Shown in pieces: positions 6,723 to 15,566 of a stretch of DNA of 20,551 bases (position 1 is its first letter; every line of letters starts with the position of its first letter). The stretch comes from Desulfurococcales archaeon (GTDB lineage Archaea > Thermoproteota > Thermoprotei_A > Sulfolobales > NBVN01). The stretch lies in NCBI GenBank assembly GCA_027083115.1, contig JALWQN010000059.1, forward strand, positions 1 through 20,551, in the 5' to 3' direction. The notes under the pieces were generated by a model that worked only from the letters and a program-made list of their open reading frames with translations, ran no database searches and was not told where the DNA came from. A program made the position numbers and the translations under genes.

Positions 6723-8576
6723 GTGAAAAAGCCTATGGAAGGTGCCAAAGAAATTTACAGAAAGACCTTAAGAATGAAATATAGTGTGGATCTCCTGAGA
6801 AACATCATTAAGGCATCTATGGGCGAGATCAAATCAACACTGCTCATCAAGAATGCTAATTTAGTTGATGTTATTGTCGGGGACATTAGGGAGAGAGTGA
6901 ATATCGCTGTATGGAGTAACTATATAGTTAGGGTGGGTTACTTCGATGAAGAAAGATTCAAAGGCAGTGATACTCAAGTCATTGACGCTAGCAGTATGGA
7001 AGTAGTTGTTCCTGGCTTTGTCGAACCTCACGTGCATGTCGAATCCTCTCTTATGACTGTGCAGGAATTCAGTAAGGCGGTACTAATGCATGGCACCACA
7101 ACGGTTGCAGCAGACCCTCACGAAATAGGTAATGTATTAGGTGTTGAGGGTGTTAAGTTATTTATTCAGGAATCCAAATTCACACCCTTAAGAATTTTCT
7201 TTTACGTTCCGTCATGTGTCCCACCAACCGAGAATAACCTTGATACTCCAGCAAGTAGAATAACTGCCAAAGACGTTCAGGAACTCCTCAAATATGATGA
7301 GATTATTGGCTTGGGTGAAGTCATGGACTTCGTAAGTGTAGTTAATGGTGGTGAGGAAGTACTTCGTAAGATAGTTGCGGCTAAGAAGGTAGGCAAGTTA
7401 GTTGATGGGCATGCGCCCCAACTATCAGAAGAAATGATTGTGCCTTACGTTGCAGCAGGCATTGAAGGAGATCATGAATCAGTATATCTTGATGAAGCTT
7501 TAACTAAGTTAAGGAATGGCATGCACGTGCTCATGAGGGAGGGTTCAGCTTGGAGAGATGTTGAGGAACTTTCTAAGATGCTGACCTACATGAAGGTCAA
7601 CACACGTTACTTAATGTTCGCTACTGATGATATGGAGGTGCTCGACCTTATTGATGACGGTCACTTAGACAGGGTTTTGAGGAAGGCTGTTTCTTTAGGT
7701 GTAGATCCAATTACTGCCGTTCAAATGGCTACATTAAATTCAGCAGAATACCTAGGTCTGAAGGAGGTTGGGGCAGTAACACCAGGGCGCTTTGCAGACA
7801 TGGTTTTCTTAGAGAGCTTCAGGAGGTTTAAGGTAAGGCACGTTATTGTGGGTGGGGAATTAGTTGTTAAGGACGGTAAATACGTGCATGAGCAGAGTGA
7901 AAGGTTCAGGTACCCTGAAAAAGCGTATAAAACAGTTAATGTTAAGGGTAAGCTAAAGCCCGAAGATCTATCGATTAGAGCACCCATAAAGGAAGGTGAG
8001 GTTGAGTTCTTAGGAATTAAGGCAATACCTGGTAAGTCAGTGACTAAGAAAGTAACTTTAAGACTGAACGTGAGCGATTGGCATATTGACGTACCTAAGG
8101 ATAGTGATGTAGGTTACTTAGCTACTATAGAGAGGCACCATGCAACAGGAAATATTGGTAAGGGTGTAGTTACAGGTTTAGGCCTTAAGAAAGGTGCTAT
8201 AGCTCAAACTATAGCTCATGATGTGCATAATATAGTTGTGGTAGGTAAGACGCCTAGAGAAATGGCGCTAGCAGTAAATAAATTAGTAGATATTGGTGGA
8301 GGCATGGTCGCTACATTAAATAATTCAATAATTTGTTACGTGAGGTTACCAATAGCTGGCTTGATGACGGATGAGCCGCTCGATAAGGTATACACTACTA
8401 TGAATAACTATATAGATTCGCTTAAGGCCTTAGGGGTAAACTTCAGATCAACCTTTATGACCCTAGCCCTACTTTCCCTGCCAGTCATCCCAGAAATCAG
8501 GTTAACTGATAAAGGGGTTGTTGATGTTATTCAAGGAAAAATCATTAACCCAATACTTAAGAGTTATGAGGGTTGA
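6723..8576 (+). CDS. ade: Adenine deaminase
   Basis: This 617-aa protein belongs to the Ade family (adenine + H2O to hypoxanthine + ammonia; dinuclear Mn/Fe enzyme). Signature parts are GFVEPHVHVESSLM (metal ligands H103 and H105), GTTTVAADPHEIGNVLG, IGLGEVMDF, DGHAPQLSEEM with GIEGDHES, MREGSAWRD, and TDDMEVLDLIDDGHLD. The C-terminal domain carries GKGVVTGLGLKKGAIAQTIA with HDVHN. The length is slightly above the family's usual 550-600 residues because of a roughly 30-residue N-terminal extension. The start is GTG at 6723, with ATG at 6735 as an alternative. The next gene begins three bases after the stop, so the two form an operon. Adenine could come from AMP phosphorylase in the RuBisCO pathway or from polyamine-related methylthioadenosine recycling. 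Confidence 0.93.
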   Translation: MKKPMEGAKEIYRKTLRMKYSVDLLRNIIKASMGEIKSTLLIKNANLVDVIVGDIRERVNIAVWSNYIVRVGYFDEERFKGSDTQVIDASSMEVVVPGFVEPHVHVESSLMTVQEFSKAVLMHGTTTVAADPHEIGNVLGVEGVKLFIQESKFTPLRIFFYVPSCVPPTENNLDTPASRITAKDVQELLKYDEIIGLGEVMDFVSVVNGGEEVLRKIVAAKKVGKLVDGHAPQLSEEMIVPYVAAGIEGDHESVYLDEALTKLRNGMHVLMREGSAWRDVEELSKMLTYMKVNTRYLMFATDDMEVLDLIDDGHLDRVLRKAVSLGVDPITAVQMATLNSAEYLGLKEVGAVTPGRFADMVFLESFRRFKVRHVIVGGELVVKDGKYVHEQSERFRYPEKAYKTVNVKGKLKPEDLSIRAPIKEGEVEFLGIKAIPGKSVTKKVTLRLNVSDWHIDVPKDSDVGYLATIERHHATGNIGKGVVTGLGLKKGAIAQTIAHDVHNIVVVGKTPREMALAVNKLVDIGGGMVATLNNSIICYVRLPIAGLMTDEPLDKVYTTMNNYIDSLKALGVNFRSTFMTLALLSLPVIPEIRLTDKGVVDVIQGKIINPILKSYEG

Positions 8577-8579
8577 TGG

Positions 8580-9917
8580 ATGGGTAGATTAATTATTGAT
8601 AGGGTTAAGTACCCTATAGGCAATAATGACTTAACTGAAGCAGTAATTGTTGTGGATGATGGCATAATAACCTCGCTTTCTAAGACCTGCTTACCAAGTA
8701 GCTATGATTTCTTAATACGTGGAGATGGATTGATTGCTCTTCCAGGAGGCATAGATATTCATGCTCATGTTTACGATCCTGACTACACACATCATGAGGA
8801 CTTCAGAACAGGAAGCGTGGCTGCAGCCTACGGAGGTCTAACAACTTTTTACGATATGCCTCTCAGGATGTATGTCGAGGACCTCAATACGTTAAGGATT
8901 AAGAAGGACGCAGGACTTAAGGACTCTCTGATTAATTTCAGCGTAATTGCAGGAATGATGAATGAAGGCAACATAAACAATATTAGGAACTTAAGGTCTG
9001 CTGGTATTAAGGCCTTCAAGCTCTTCACATGCAAGCCATTCAGGCCAAAGGAAGAATCAACGTTCGCTAAGGTCATATACGAGGTAGACCGGAATCAGGG
9101 ATTAACAATGATTCATTCTGAGGATGACTCGCTAATGGATTACTTAATAAGTAAGTTCAGGTTAGAAGGTCGGAATGATCCTCTAGCTCACCATGAGAGC
9201 AGGCCTCCCGAAGTTGAGGCAGCAGCTATTAGGAAGGTCGCATCAATAGCTCACTACTTAAACGCAAGAATACATGTAGTTCATGTTTCTTCTGCTTTAG
9301 GCGCTGAAGAAGTTAGGAGTGCGAAGAAAAGAGGCATAAAAATAACTGCAGAGACATGCCCTCATTACCTCTACTTCACTAAGAAAGACGTGGAGAAGTG
9401 GGGGAATTACCTAAAGATGAATCCGGCCCTCAAGGATAGTGCGGACGTGAGGTCTTTATGGATGGCGCTTTCTGACGGAACAATAGACGCGGTGACGAGT
9501 GATCACGCACCTTCTCCTGAGAGTGAGAAAGAGGTTAATGTGTGGGAGGCTTGGGGAGGTATTCCTGGGTTGGAAACGATGTTACCTCTAATCTACACAA
9601 TAGGATTTAAGAAGTCAGGTTTACTGACCCTTCAGAGATTTATTGAAGTCACTTCAGAAAACCCGGCAAGAATAATGGGGATTTACCCTAGGAAAGGCTC
9701 TCTTTCGGTAGGGGCCGAAGCTGATATAGTTCTCATGGACCCGCAACTATGCATTAAGGTTAAAGGTAAGGAACTACATCATAAGGTTAGTTGGACACCT
9801 TATGAGGGTCTAGAACTCTGTGGTTGGTCAAAGCATGTAATCGTGAATGGTGAAGTACTTATAGAGAATAGAGAATTGAACGAGAATGTTAAACCAGGGA
9901 AATATTTGATGTCCTAA
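8580..9917 (+). CDS. Allantoinase/dihydroorotase-family cyclic amidohydrolase
   Basis: The 445-aa enzyme has a complete dinuclear site of the allantoinase-dihydroorotase-hydantoinase group: H61 and H63 in GIDIHAHVYDP, carboxylated lysine K147 in AFKLF, H179 in MIHSED, H235 in VVHVSSALG, and D308 in TSDHAPSP. ETCPHYLYFTKKD, the segment NPALKDSADVRSLWMALSDG and WGGIPGLETMLPL resemble allantoinases most closely, but dihydroorotase or dihydropyrimidinase cannot be excluded. It hydrolyses an amide bond in a ring such as allantoin, dihydroorotate or a hydantoin. It is read directly after adenine deaminase with GGTTGATG as ribosome binding site. No pyrimidine biosynthesis genes are nearby, while other base-degrading genes are, so a catabolic role is favoured. 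Confidence 0.82.
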   Translation: MGRLIIDRVKYPIGNNDLTEAVIVVDDGIITSLSKTCLPSSYDFLIRGDGLIALPGGIDIHAHVYDPDYTHHEDFRTGSVAAAYGGLTTFYDMPLRMYVEDLNTLRIKKDAGLKDSLINFSVIAGMMNEGNINNIRNLRSAGIKAFKLFTCKPFRPKEESTFAKVIYEVDRNQGLTMIHSEDDSLMDYLISKFRLEGRNDPLAHHESRPPEVEAAAIRKVASIAHYLNARIHVVHVSSALGAEEVRSAKKRGIKITAETCPHYLYFTKKDVEKWGNYLKMNPALKDSADVRSLWMALSDGTIDAVTSDHAPSPESEKEVNVWEAWGGIPGLETMLPLIYTIGFKKSGLLTLQRFIEVTSENPARIMGIYPRKGSLSVGAEADIVLMDPQLCIKVKGKELHHKVSWTPYEGLELCGWSKHVIVNGEVLIENRELNENVKPGKYLMS

Positions 9918-9951
9918 TCTTGCTTGTCTTAATGGTTTTCAGGGGTCTGCA

Positions 9952-10539
9952 GTGGAGCTAGTCACTAGGGGAAAAATTGATTTAATAGTAGTTTTTAAGT
10001 CAGTTGCTATAGGGTCCATAGCTTTGGGTAGTTTATTACTTTTCAGCACATTTATTTCATTAGCAACGATCTTACTTGCTTTATTGCTAGAGATGATTAT
10101 AGAGCTTAAGTTAATTTATCCTGGTTCCAAGAGAGGTGTCATTAACATGTTATTCCCTATCACTTCTATAGTGCTAATTGTTCTGGCTCTAGCTTCTAGC
10201 AGCACGGAGAGAGCCATAGCTTTACTGGCTCTTTCATTCATTATAGCTGGCTTTAGGGCATGGGGTTATGTGGGCCATAAATTAAAGGGCTTATTTATTG
10301 GGGGCTCCAGTATAGTTGTAACAGGTTGTTTAGGCCTTCTATTTCTTGTTAGGTCTTCGAGTCCTGGCGGGCTGACAACTTTGTCATCAAATCTGGATAA
10401 GATAATTTATGAATTAATTATGGCAGCCCCCTGGTCCACATTAATATTGGCTGGGTTAATCATTTTTTCTTCAACCCTAATCTATATGCTTAAATATATC
10501 CCTCCAGAAACATCCTTAAATGCTTCAGAAGATTATTGA
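9952..10539 (+). CDS. Small integral membrane protein, unknown function
   Basis: I do not recognise this 195-aa protein. It is strongly hydrophobic, with about five or six membrane segments: roughly residues 13-32, 34-50, 64-82, 86-103, 113-132 and 160-180. Short loops contain basic residues (LIYPGSKRG, GYVGHKLKG). The C-terminus is hydrophilic (PPETSLNASEDY). There is no signal peptidase motif and no transporter signature. The start is GTG at 9952, 34 bases after the allantoinase-like gene, in the same direction, so it may be the last gene of that operon and could help move a nucleobase or product, though this is only positional. Its last 50 bases overlap the 3' end of the convergent helicase gene. 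Confidence 0.65.
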   Translation: MELVTRGKIDLIVVFKSVAIGSIALGSLLLFSTFISLATILLALLLEMIIELKLIYPGSKRGVINMLFPITSIVLIVLALASSSTERAIALLALSFIIAGFRAWGYVGHKLKGLFIGGSSIVVTGCLGLLFLVRSSSPGGLTTLSSNLDKIIYELIMAAPWSTLILAGLIIFSSTLIYMLKYIPPETSLNASEDY

Positions 10540-12286
10540 TGTCACTCGTAACCAGGTCGTAGTTTAAACCAAGAGCCTTTCTCATTTTGGCAGACAAAAA
10601 CCTCCTGTCCGCTAAAACCATGAATGCTCTGTCCTTCTCAGACCTAACTGCCCTCCCTAAAGCTTGAGCTACCTTAACGCCGGCTTGGACGTGCATTGTG
10701 AATTCCTTAGCAACTTCTGAGCCAACCTTACGGGTAAGAGACTGCCTGAAGTCGCTCATAAAGTCGTCTGGTTGAGGGTAAGGGACTCCAGCACTGATCA
10801 CTAATTTAATGAGTGAGTTCCCTGAAGAATCCCTTAGCTCGAGACCTTCTGTTAGCTTTCCTCCAGCTACTGCGTGGATGACTAACTTACCTTCTTTGAG
10901 TCCATCAATTAAGTCCTTGAGGCTTGTTAAGTATCCCTCAGCTACTTGAGGGACACCTTCAGTGACTAAGTTCTTTATTACTTCCTTCATAAACTTATAG
11001 CTAGGATATACAATTAAGGTAACTCCCTTTCTGATTAACTTAATTAAGTTTTCAATGAGTTCGCTGTATTTAAGGTACATTTCCTCGCTTCTTTCTCTGT
11101 AACTGGAGCTGACTCCAGCATATACCGAGTAAAACACATTATGTCTAGGGAATATGGTCCCAAAGACTTCCTCAGTGTTAAGGTATTGTGAATCGCTAAA
11201 CAGCACATTCTTGATTATGTCTTCGGAAGGGAGAGTTCCTGACATTAGTAGTGCTCCCTTAAATCTGTTAATTATGTTAATAACATAATCTAGTTCAGGC
11301 GTTAAGGCCTTAATAGTTTTGATGCCGTCCCTACTTACGTAACCATAGGCTTTGAAGTCAGGCAAGGAGAGAAGCTTAATAAATTTAACTACTTTACTTA
11401 ACGAGGTTGTTGAAGACATTAACTCACTTACTGAGCGAGCATTCCTTAATTTCATTGCTCTTAAAGAGATTAAGGAGTCCTCAAGATACATGATTATGGA
11501 GGAGTCAGGAATGACTAAGTCCTTAGAGATTTTTTTAAGTAAAGAGAATTTAACTCCAGCAATGACGTTGCTAAGATGCTTTAGATAATTAGCTACTTCG
11601 CTCCCTAATTTATTGTTTTTCACTTCCCTAAATGCCTTATTTACGTCGAACTCATTGAGTTCTTCATCAATCACTAGCTGAGGGTTTAGTACAGTGTGTG
11701 CTTCATCAATAATAAGATATATTTCATTCCTACTGAGTTCCTCAAAGGCCGTTTCGTAAACCTCTTCCCTAAAAATGTAGGGGTAAGTAGCTATAGCGAA
11801 CTTGACCTTACTAACTAACCTTGTTAAGGCAAAAAATGGGCAATCACCTAAGGAATTAACTAACTCCTTAGCCAAAACATGTGGGTCTTCTGTTCTCTGT
11901 TCCTTAAGAAATTTGAGGATTTCCTTATCACTAACTGAACTAAGTCTTAGGTAGTAAGGGCACATGTTTCTTGATCTTAAGAGCTTGCAATTTAGCCAGA
12001 ACTCATGAATCTCACCGCTAGGATTAAGGGGGCACATCTTGGCTGCACTGAAAATTATGGTGAAGTTTTCACCTAATTTCCTAAGTTCCTTAATTACAGG
12101 AGACATTTCATTCCGTGTTCTGACAGCATAAAGCACTTTTTCGGCCTTAGCGTGAGAGATCAATGCTACAACGGTCTTACCAAAACCTGTTGGTGCCTTA
12201 AGAAATATTTTTCTACCTAAATTGTTTCTGATAATTTCAATGAGTTCCAGCTGTCCTTTTCTGGCTTTTTTGTAGGGAAACTTCAT
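10490..12286 (-). CDS. XPD/DinG-type superfamily 2 helicase with an iron-sulfur cluster
   Basis: The 598-aa helicase carries Walker A APTGFGKT (31-38), the DEAH box in LIIDEAHTVLNPQ (194-197), motif III-like LLMSGTLPSED and motif VI QALGRAVRSEKD. Between Walker A and the DEAH box are four cysteines, C85, C100, C109 and C149, in the arrangement that binds [4Fe-4S] in XPD, FancJ and DinG. Such enzymes unwind DNA 5'-3' and serve in repair. The length is close to other archaeal XPD proteins. The ATG start has GAGGT seven bases upstream and a TATA-like TTAATATATGG near 12323-12333. It is divergent from the aminopropyltransferase gene and overlaps the membrane protein gene at its 3' end. Confidence 0.92.
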   Translation of the reverse strand: MKFPYKKARKGQLELIEIIRNNLGRKIFLKAPTGFGKTVVALISHAKAEKVLYAVRTRNEMSPVIKELRKLGENFTIIFSAAKMCPLNPSGEIHEFWLNCKLLRSRNMCPYYLRLSSVSDKEILKFLKEQRTEDPHVLAKELVNSLGDCPFFALTRLVSKVKFAIATYPYIFREEVYETAFEELSRNEIYLIIDEAHTVLNPQLVIDEELNEFDVNKAFREVKNNKLGSEVANYLKHLSNVIAGVKFSLLKKISKDLVIPDSSIIMYLEDSLISLRAMKLRNARSVSELMSSTTSLSKVVKFIKLLSLPDFKAYGYVSRDGIKTIKALTPELDYVINIINRFKGALLMSGTLPSEDIIKNVLFSDSQYLNTEEVFGTIFPRHNVFYSVYAGVSSSYRERSEEMYLKYSELIENLIKLIRKGVTLIVYPSYKFMKEVIKNLVTEGVPQVAEGYLTSLKDLIDGLKEGKLVIHAVAGGKLTEGLELRDSSGNSLIKLVISAGVPYPQPDDFMSDFRQSLTRKVGSEVAKEFTMHVQAGVKVAQALGRAVRSEKDRAFMVLADRRFLSAKMRKALGLNYDLVTSDINNLLKHLRMFLEGYI

Positions 12287-12405
12287 GAATGCTACCTCAT
12301 GCTCGCCCGGTCACCTATAGAACCATATATTAACGCTTAATTAAGCTTTGAAATGGCTGGTATGACTTCTTAACTTCAGAATTGAATTAAGTATTGGTGA
12401 ATAAA

Positions 12406-13275
12406 GTGGGTTTAAAATACGGTCCCGCAGTAATTGAAGGAGTCACTAAGGATTCAGTCCTAATTGTTCGTTTGAAGGAATTAATTCTTGCTACACGTAC
12501 TAAGTTCCAGGAGGTTCAGGTAGTTAGCACTTACGATTTTGGTAGGGCGTTAATGTTGGACGGTTACATTCAGTCTACTGAGGCTGATGAGTTCATGTAT
12601 CATGAAACTTTAGTTCACCCATCTATGGTAACTCACCCCAGCCCACAGCAGGTATTGATTGTTGGTGGTGGTGAGGGAGCTACCTTAAGGGAGGTTCTAA
12701 AGCACTCACCAGTTAAGGAAGCAGTTATGGTGGACATAGATGGCGAATTAGTAGAGATCTCTAAGAAGTACTTGGACTTCATGCATAAGGGAGCATTTGA
12801 TGATCCTAGGGCTAAAGTAATTATAGGTGATGGTTATGAGTTCGTTAAGAGAGAAAATAGTAGCAAGTACGACGTAGTAATTCTTGACCTTACTGATCCG
12901 TACAGTACTGAAATAGCGAGTAAACTCTACAGTAGGGAGTTCTATTACGAAGTTAAGAGAATAATGAAAAGAAACGGAATTATGGTTACTCAGGCAGGTA
13001 ACTCATATTTCTATCCCAGAACCTACGATTATGTGCTGAGTAACATCAAAGCTAACTTCAGAATCGTTAGGGAATATTGGTACTGGATACCTTCATTCAG
13101 CTATGCATGTAACTTCATAGCAGGTTCTGACGTTCTTGACCCAGCAGGCATGAATGAGGATGAAGTAAATAAAGTAATTAAGGAAAGAAATGTGAAGCTA
13201 AGGCTTTATGATGGAAAGCATCACATATCCTTATTTAAGAGTAGGGTGCTAAAAAGCGATTTTATAAGAGAGTAG
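12406..13275 (+). CDS. speE: Polyamine aminopropyltransferase (spermidine synthase)
   Basis: About 289 aa, the usual length. The SAM-methyltransferase-like fold shows GGGEGATLREVLKH (glycine-rich decarboxylated-SAM site), VMVDIDGELVEISKKYL with the acidic ribose contact, GDGYEFV, and the catalytic Asp in ILDLTDP. The N-terminal beta domain has ALMLDGYIQSTEADEFMYHE, which lines the active site. It transfers aminopropyl from decarboxylated SAM to a diamine or agmatine; the acceptor is not readable. The frame opens with TTG at 12394 and GTG at 12397, but GGTGA at 12396-12400 lies five bases before GTG at 12406, so I prefer that start. The stop meets the RuBisCO stop three bases away, convergently. 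Confidence 0.93.
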   Translation: MGLKYGPAVIEGVTKDSVLIVRLKELILATRTKFQEVQVVSTYDFGRALMLDGYIQSTEADEFMYHETLVHPSMVTHPSPQQVLIVGGGEGATLREVLKHSPVKEAVMVDIDGELVEISKKYLDFMHKGAFDDPRAKVIIGDGYEFVKRENSSKYDVVILDLTDPYSTEIASKLYSREFYYEVKRIMKRNGIMVTQAGNSYFYPRTYDYVLSNIKANFRIVREYWYWIPSFSYACNFIAGSDVLDPAGMNEDEVNKVIKERNVKLRLYDGKHHISLFKSRVLKSDFIRE

Positions 13276-13285
13276 TTTTTACTCT
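13269..13285. terminator. Inverted repeat between convergent stop codons
   Basis: AGAGTA (13269-13274) and TACTCT (13280-13285) are perfectly complementary around a GTTTT loop. They straddle the stop codons of the aminopropyltransferase (13273-13275) and RuBisCO (13279-13281) genes. The position between facing genes suits a two-way transcript end; a six-pair stem is short, so this is tentative. Confidence 0.35.
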
Positions 13286-14577
13286 GGCCTAATCTTACCC
13301 CACTTCTCCATAGCCTTCCTTAATTCTTTATGGGTCATCGCGTATTCCTCTAATGGAGTCCCTGAATAATATGCTTCGAGAGCTTGCCTTACTGCTTTAC
13401 CTCCAGCCATAGGACCGTCTGGGTGACCAGTTACTCCTCCACCTACTTGAATTATTATGTCTGATCCCATGAAGTCTATTAGCTCAGGAAGTACTCCAGG
13501 ATGTAGGCCTCCTGAAGCAACAGGAAATACAGGTTTTAGGCCATACCACTTCTGCCTAACCTTAGTTATGTCATCCCCAGGCTCGAATTCTTCCTTAGTT
13601 ATTACTTCTTCAGTAGCTCTTAATTCCTTCAGGTCGGTCTCCATCTTACCAACATTCGTGCCAATGTGTATATGATCGACTCCAGCTAACCTAGCTATCT
13701 TAGCGATTAAGTAGAACGTGACTCCGTGTTCACTTAATCTAGTGAATGCTGCATGGAAAGCCCTATGGGCATGGATTGCTAAACCATAATCCTCCGCTAG
13801 ATTTCTTATAGTTTGTAACGCGGCAAAACCTGTGGTTAATATGTCGACCATAATGAATCCGTTTCCGTAGTCAGCCACCAACTTCAACCTCTTAATCATT
13901 TCGTTGGTTTCTGCCGTAATATTCGCTAACCACCCTTTCCTCTCACCTGTTTCCTTCTCTGCTTTATCTATTGCTTTCATTACTGCTTTCGCTCTATCCT
14001 CAAACTTACAGAATGGAAGGCTCGTGAGGTTCTCATCATCCTTAACTAAATCCATTCCGCCAGCGAGGATCTCATAGGCTGCCTTACCATATTCTTCAGG
14101 AGTCATACCTACCTTAGGCTTAGGGACAGTAGCTAAGACTGGCCTCTTATATACCTTAAGTTTTTCCCTAACCCCCTTAATGCCATGAGAGGGACCCTTA
14201 AAAGACCTAACGTATTTTTCAGGGAACCTGATGTCTAAGACCCTTAATTTATCTATGGCTTTCATACCGAAGATGTTTCCAAGGACAGAACTGAATAGCT
14301 GAGGGATCGAACCAAGCTCAAAGAGCTCTATAGGGTAAGCTACCTTAACTAAGCCGTCTTTGCTTAAGTAGTAGGCCTTAGCCATAATTTCTCTTGCCTT
14401 AGGAGTTAAGGTGGATAGGGTTGTCCATGTACCTACACTACTTTCCGAAGCTATGCGGCCGGCTGCATCTTTAAGCGTTTGGCCTTCAGCTGGCTTAACC
14501 TTGAAAACGGCAATTAATTCATTATCTGAGGGTATGTAGCCCTCCTTAACGAATTCTTCATACCATTCGAAGCCCAT
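13279..14577 (-). CDS. rbcL: Form III ribulose-bisphosphate carboxylase, large subunit
   Basis: About 432 aa. Active-site motifs are complete: ESSVGTWTT and GNIFGMK in the N-terminal domain, TVPKPKVGM (catalytic Lys), MDLVKDDENLTS (carbamylated Lys with Asp and Glu), IHAHRAFHAAFTR (His), GKMETD (loop 6 Lys), ASGGLHPG and VGGGVTGHPDGP (phosphate sites). Without a small subunit and with archaeal features this is form III, which in archaea converts ribulose-1,5-bisphosphate, made from AMP, into two 3-phosphoglycerates. Loop 6 departs from the usual GKLEG/GKMEG. The frame opens at TTG 14589, but ATG at 14577 has a GGTCA-type site five to six bases upstream and is preferred. TATA-like CTATATTTAAA lies near 14609-14619. 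Confidence 0.95.
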   Translation of the reverse strand: MGFEWYEEFVKEGYIPSDNELIAVFKVKPAEGQTLKDAAGRIASESSVGTWTTLSTLTPKAREIMAKAYYLSKDGLVKVAYPIELFELGSIPQLFSSVLGNIFGMKAIDKLRVLDIRFPEKYVRSFKGPSHGIKGVREKLKVYKRPVLATVPKPKVGMTPEEYGKAAYEILAGGMDLVKDDENLTSLPFCKFEDRAKAVMKAIDKAEKETGERKGWLANITAETNEMIKRLKLVADYGNGFIMVDILTTGFAALQTIRNLAEDYGLAIHAHRAFHAAFTRLSEHGVTFYLIAKIARLAGVDHIHIGTNVGKMETDLKELRATEEVITKEEFEPGDDITKVRQKWYGLKPVFPVASGGLHPGVLPELIDFMGSDIIIQVGGGVTGHPDGPMAGGKAVRQALEAYYSGTPLEEYAMTHKELRKAMEKWGKIRPE

Positions 14578-14642
14578 TTTACTGACCAAAATATATTTAG
14601 TAAGAAGTTTAAATATAGGGTATTATAAATGTCTTTTTGTTC

Positions 14643-15518
14643 TTATGCTTTACCCTTCCTAGGATTGTTTGACTCAACCAGCTTAACTAGTTTTTCTGCA
14701 GCACTAAATATGTTTTGCGAGGCTGGTGACTCAGGATATTTCAGAACAAAAGGCTCTCCAGCATCGTTAGCTTCGGCAATTCTTGGGTCTAGAGGTATTT
14801 CACCCAAGAACTCTATACCATATTTTTCAGCAATCAGTTTGCCGGAGGCTTTACCTAACACCCTATATGTTTTTCCAGAGTCAGGACAAAAGAAGTACGA
14901 CATATTCTCAATAACTGCTAAGGGCTTAATATTGAGTTTCTTAGCAAACATTACTGACCTACCAACAACTAATAAAGACACTTCTGAAGGTATAGTCACA
15001 AATACTGCACCATCTACTTGAGGAAGTTCCTGGCCAACAGTTATTGCTTCATCGCCTGTCCCAGGAGGCATATCGATAACTAAGAAATCAAGATCTCCCC
15101 AATTAACGTCTGTAACGAACTGAGTGACTGCTGTCGACTTTAAAGGGCCTCTCCAAATAACTGGTGAGTCATCATCAGGTAGCAGGAAATCCAAAGACAT
15201 AACTAAGAGGTTTAAGGGACCTATTGCTGGCTGTATGCCTGATTCAGTCCCAAAGAGCCTCTGACCTCTAATGCCCAGCATTTTAGGTGCAGATGGACCG
15301 TGGAAATCAACATCCATTAGTCCTGTCTTATAGCCCAGCTTCTGTAAAGCGACAGCAAGGTTTGAAGCTATGAATGATTTGCCGACACCTCCCTTACCAG
15401 ACATAACCACTATCTTATGCTTTATTCTTTTCATTCTTTCTTCGATCTTTTTCTTCCTCTCAATTATTTTCGGGTTAATTACTGAGGCATGTCTTGCCTT
15501 ACTCTCTGAAGCACCCAT
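14643..15518 (-). CDS. Mrp/NBP35-family P-loop ATPase, iron-sulfur cluster carrier
   Basis: About 291 aa. The deviant Walker A VMSGKGGVGKS (P-loop residues 41-48 from the preferred start), GLMDVDFHGPSAPKMLG, VIDMPPGTGDEA and ENMSYF place it in the Mrp/ApbC/Nbp35 family, which holds and hands over [4Fe-4S] clusters as a dimer. The CxxC normally found after ENMSYF is changed to CPDS, so the second cluster ligand is missing here. A basic helix (residues about 15-35, rich in Lys/Arg/Glu) precedes the ATPase core. The frame opens at GTG 15527, but that GTG is part of AGGTG lying six bases before ATG 15518, which I take as the true start. It lies downstream of the membrane-anchored gene and upstream of RuBisCO, all on one strand. 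Confidence 0.92.
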   Translation of the reverse strand: MGASESKARHASVINPKIIERKKKIEERMKRIKHKIVVMSGKGGVGKSFIASNLAVALQKLGYKTGLMDVDFHGPSAPKMLGIRGQRLFGTESGIQPAIGPLNLLVMSLDFLLPDDDSPVIWRGPLKSTAVTQFVTDVNWGDLDFLVIDMPPGTGDEAITVGQELPQVDGAVFVTIPSEVSLLVVGRSVMFAKKLNIKPLAVIENMSYFFCPDSGKTYRVLGKASGKLIAEKYGIEFLGEIPLDPRIAEANDAGEPFVLKYPESPASQNIFSAAEKLVKLVESNNPRKGKA

Positions 15519-15566
15519 TTTTAACACCTGCTCGACCTATATTTTATCTTTAACGGAGTTAAAAAC

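Noticed and set aside
8849..9076. Minus-strand frame of 75 codons inside the allantoinase-like gene
   Set aside because: It is a shadow of a gene with a full set of catalytic motifs on the plus strand.
15519..15527. GTG at 15527 as start of the Mrp gene
   Set aside because: That GTG is part of the AGGTG ribosome binding site for ATG at 15518.
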